A stretch of DNA of 10,910 nucleotides from Coemansia sp. RSA 1804 (Eukaryota; Kickxellomycota; Kickxellomycetes; Kickxellales; Kickxellaceae). The notes below the pieces were generated by a model. It saw only the letters and a list, made by a program, of their open reading frames with translations, made no database searches and was not told the DNA's origin. The position numbers and the translations under genes were made by a program. Position 1 is the first letter of the stretch, and each line of letters opens with the position of its first letter. This document shows, piece after piece, positions 8,739-10,910 of this stretch. The stretch is taken from positions 16,443 to 27,352 of the forward strand of contig JANBTH010000200.1 of the NCBI GenBank assembly GCA_027578815.1, read 5' to 3'.

Positions 8739-9701
8739 ATGTCTTTTTCTCTACTCCCGACATTGTCGTTGAATTGCATGAGGGGCGCGCTGCCACGTGC
8801 TGCCAGCAGCCTCCAGCCAGTGCGGTACGCCAGCGTTCTAGCTCACGGCAACCATCCATTTGCGCAGACTTCGGTCCATAGACAACAGAATACACAGCAC
8901 CAGCCCAGCGTTGTTGCTGCGCACAAGGGGCGTCTGCAGCCGGCTGCAGCAAGCGCCAACGGCAACAACAGCAATATCAACAGCAATAAGAGCCACCGCG
9001 CTTCTACCTCTTCTCCCTCGGCAACTGCTGCTGCTGCATCGTCGGCAGCAGAAGGGCCTGCATTGCAGCGTCGGAGTATTAGCAGCAGCAGCAATAACAG
9101 CAGCGCTGTTCTCAGCTCTGCTGGCGTGGGGAACGGCCGCGTGTGGCCGATTATCTTCCGCCACACCGGCCCAATGCCTCCCGCTCCGCAGGCAATCGAC
9201 CATCTGCAATTCATTCTTGGCCAGAAACCACTCAACATGCACGTTCCATCCATTTCACCATCATACTCTTCTCCTTCTTCTCCTTCGTTTGGCTCGTCCA
9301 GTATGGAAGTGCGCACTGCTGCTGAGGCGCGGAGAAAGGCTACGCAGCAACTGGAGAACCTCCAGACTATTGTGCAAACCGCCTCGGATATTCTGGGCGC
9401 TCTGTCGAAGGCTGCCGCGAATCGGCTGCAGAACCAGCAGCAACATCTGAAGCCTGCAAAGCAACAGCATATCCCGGTCCCTGCAAACAGCAGCCCCGGC
9501 GTGCCATCATCTGCTGTAGCCGCGGCTACTGCTGTTCAGCCAAACTACAACCATCGTTTGCCGTCGGAACCTGCTAATCCAAAGAACAGTAATGCGTCTC
9601 CTGCGTCAAAGCCCGCCGTTCTCTTTGCAATGTTTCTTGGCGGAAGCGGGTTTGGTGTGTATGTTGGGTCTATGCTACTTTCTGCCAATTTACTTTACTG
9701 A
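8739..9701 (+). CDS. Predicted mitochondrial membrane protein, 320 aa, unknown function
   Basis: This is a single-exon frame from ATG 8739 to TGA 9699-9701, behind a good promoter. The N-terminus looks like a mitochondrial presequence: hydrophobic plus Arg/Ser/Ala, R15, R20 and R29, and no Asp or Glu before E105. VRYAS at 28-32 fits an R-2 type processing site. Residues 35-130 are Asn/Ser/Ala/Gln low complexity. A denser block follows at 133-165 (RVWPIIFRHTGPMPPAPQ, then a helix). Residues 189-240 form a probable amphipathic or coiled helix (AEARRKATQQLENLQTIVQT). After a Pro/Asn/Ser linker, residues 292-317 make one membrane helix, LFAMFLGGSGFGVYVGSMLL, with GxxxGxxxG at G302, G306 and G310. 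I do not recognise the family. The final helix loosely recalls small respiratory-chain or ATP-synthase membrane subunits, a weak resemblance and not a call. Expected location is the mitochondrial inner membrane. Confidence 0.75.
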   Translation: MSFSLLPTLSLNCMRGALPRAASSLQPVRYASVLAHGNHPFAQTSVHRQQNTQHQPSVVAAHKGRLQPAAASANGNNSNINSNKSHRASTSSPSATAAAASSAAEGPALQRRSISSSSNNSSAVLSSAGVGNGRVWPIIFRHTGPMPPAPQAIDHLQFILGQKPLNMHVPSISPSYSSPSSPSFGSSSMEVRTAAEARRKATQQLENLQTIVQTASDILGALSKAAANRLQNQQQHLKPAKQQHIPVPANSSPGVPSSAVAAATAVQPNYNHRLPSEPANPKNSNASPASKPAVLFAMFLGGSGFGVYVGSMLLSANLLY

Positions 9702-10201
9702 GATAAGATAAAACCATACACTTTATAAACCAAGAAGCTATTTCTTCTATTTCTTTTCTTTCCGTTTTTTCGTATATTTTGTATTAGATTTTCTTGTATA
9801 ACCGCAATGTAATTTCGATTTTTGTTTAAAGGTTTATTTCAATATTCACTTTATCACACATTCTCTTTTGTAGCTGTTTCAAATGTCAAAGTGGGGACTG
9901 TCAAGATACGGGGGCATTGTAGCATAGACAAGAGTAGTAGTATATTTCGCATGTTATATGAGCACATAATTATTAGAAAAGCTAAAGATAGCTCATATAA
10001 ACTTGGTGTCTGAGGTATCCTTATACAACCTTCTCAGACCTTACACTGCTGGAGACTCAGACCTTGGGTTTATCCGGAAGTCCTCCTCACCTGTCGTCAA
10101 GCCAGACCCCTCAACAATTGAAAACACTTTGAGACAAGGTGCTGATTCCTGCGGTTTGAGCAAAAGTAGCCATCATTGAATGATTTGTGGGTGCGTGGTA
10201 G
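9702..10201. other. AT-rich intergenic region between the two tail-to-tail genes
   Basis: The first 130 bases (GATAAGATAAAACC and T-rich runs to about 9830) probably hold the 3' end of the 320-residue gene. The rest has no gene I can support. On the minus strand, 10080-10200 has short open frames with protein-like composition but stops in every frame. A 10-base direct repeat, CTCAGACCTT, occurs at 10033-10042 and 10056-10065. Confidence 0.4.
9954..10000. repeat. Perfect 10-bp inverted repeat with 27-bp loop
   Basis: TTATATGAGC at 9954-9963 is matched exactly by its reverse complement GCTCATATAA at 9991-10000. The arms are AT-rich, so any hairpin would be modest. The next base pair outward does not match. 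No flanking target-site duplication is obvious, so there is no case for a transposon end. Confidence 0.5.
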
Positions 10202-10536
10202 TCAATCTGGTCCAGGCCTTTTAAACCATCCTGCATATGGGTCACTAGCAGGGCTGCTGACATTTTCCCCTTATATTATGCTCTGCTGTTCCACCATGGT
10301 TTGCAGACACAACATTACTTTCTTTTTTTTTCAAAGTCCCCCTTCCTTGGCCTAGTTACAACAGAAGGCGGATAAATTGTCATAACTTTTCTAATATCTT
10401 CTTCAGTAATATAAGTGAAAAGCACATCCACACCCTGCCCAGTATTCATCATAGCGCTCCCTTGACCACTTTTAGGTGGTGAAGTATTTCCATTTTTTGG
10501 AGTATTGGTTTTACTCTTTTTTTCAGCGTCATCCAT
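10202..10536 (-). CDS. Candidate small spliced gene, about 86 aa, unknown function
   Basis: On the minus strand an ATG at 10536 opens 73 codons (MDDAEKKSKTNTPKNG, then VDVLFTYITEEDIRKVMTIY, PPSVVTRPRKGD) to a TAA at 10317-10315. Just before that stop, a GTAATG donor at 10318 can pair with a TAG acceptor ending at 10245 (74-bp intron) or a CAG acceptor ending at 10257 (62 bp). Both keep the same frame and extend the protein to ...NDPYAGWFKRPGPD, ending in TGA at 10204-10202. The product would be hydrophilic and Lys/Pro-rich at the start with a short ordered core, with no signal peptide or membrane helix. A TATAAA on the same strand at 10666-10661 lies about 125 bases upstream of the ATG. I recognise no family. 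The donor is not the GTAAGT used by the large gene, and the sequence could be a relic. The unspliced alternative is CDS 10315-10536. Confidence 0.35.
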
Positions 10537-10910
10537 TATAACTAATTGCTTGTCAGATAGTGTGGTGTTTAGGAATTTAATATGCTAAATGCAAGGCAAT
10601 GAATAAGTTTTAGAAAGAATAACATAAGAATAAAAGTGGGCAAGGGCATGCTTCCTTCCATTTATACGTTTTTGGTGATATTCTTATTATTCATTTCAAT
10701 ATGGCTAGATTCTATTATTGCCGTTTATTAAATTTCTAATTGCTTTATTCTTATTCTGTTTTATATTGTTATATTTGCTTGCCACTTATTAAACAGATAT
10801 TCATTAACTCATGCTAAATTAGACATTAGTCACATGTGGCTATTTTCATATGCATATACTGGTGAATAAATTATTTTATGCAAATTCTATCTTTATATAC
10901 CATCTATTGG
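10537..10910. other. AT-rich non-coding end of the window
   Basis: This stretch is strongly AT-rich with no open frame of note on either strand. Its only suggestive element is the minus-strand TATAAA at 10666-10661, which could serve the small candidate gene. Nothing else recognisable. Confidence 0.4.

Noticed and set aside
9822..10013. Plus-strand 63-codon frame in the AT-rich region
   Set aside because: Short, no promoter or motif, overlaps the inverted repeat, and is of a length expected by chance.
10033..10065. Ten-base direct repeat CTCAGACCTT, 23 bases apart
   Set aside because: Only two copies and no further periodicity, so neither a CRISPR array nor a meaningful tandem repeat.
10140..10200. 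Possible tRNA-like stretch (GGTTTGAGC)
   Set aside because: No acceptor, D-arm or anticodon stem could be paired around it.

Overview
The window looks like nuclear DNA of a filamentous, probably early-diverging fungus. Genes are GC-rich and full of Ser/Ala/Gln/Asn low-complexity sequence, splice sites are GTAAGT...TAG, and T/C-rich promoter tracts with TATA boxes sit between genes. A Kickxellomycotina-like or related lineage is a guess from style only; no rRNA or other taxonomic marker is present.

Layout. 1-399: T/C-rich upstream region with a TATA box at 330-336. 400-7961 (+): best read as one very large three-exon gene (exons 400-2977, 3402-7111, 7308-7961; introns of 424 and 196 bp) encoding about 2313 residues. 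Roughly 1650 residues of disordered, Ser/Ala/Gln-rich sequence lead into a TPR domain that is interrupted by a disordered insert of about 245 residues. A glyoxalase-II-like metallo-beta-lactamase domain with all seven expected metal ligands forms the C-terminus. 7962-8738: purine-rich 3' flank, a candidate AATAAA at 8499, then a TATA box and a long pyrimidine tract. 8739-9701 (+): a single-exon gene for a 320-residue protein with a mitochondrial-type presequence and a C-terminal membrane segment carrying a GxxxGxxxG glycine zipper. 9702-10910: AT-rich. It holds a small candidate gene on the minus strand (10536 down to 10202, one short intron, about 86 residues), a hairpin-capable inverted repeat, and no other gene I can support.

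The two clear genes are tandem and co-oriented, but nothing shows that they share a pathway. The most unusual items are the domain architecture of the large gene, a metallothionein-like cysteine cluster inside its disordered part, and the fact that reading through intron 2 would replace the hydrolase domain with a hydrophobic, membrane-anchor-like tail.
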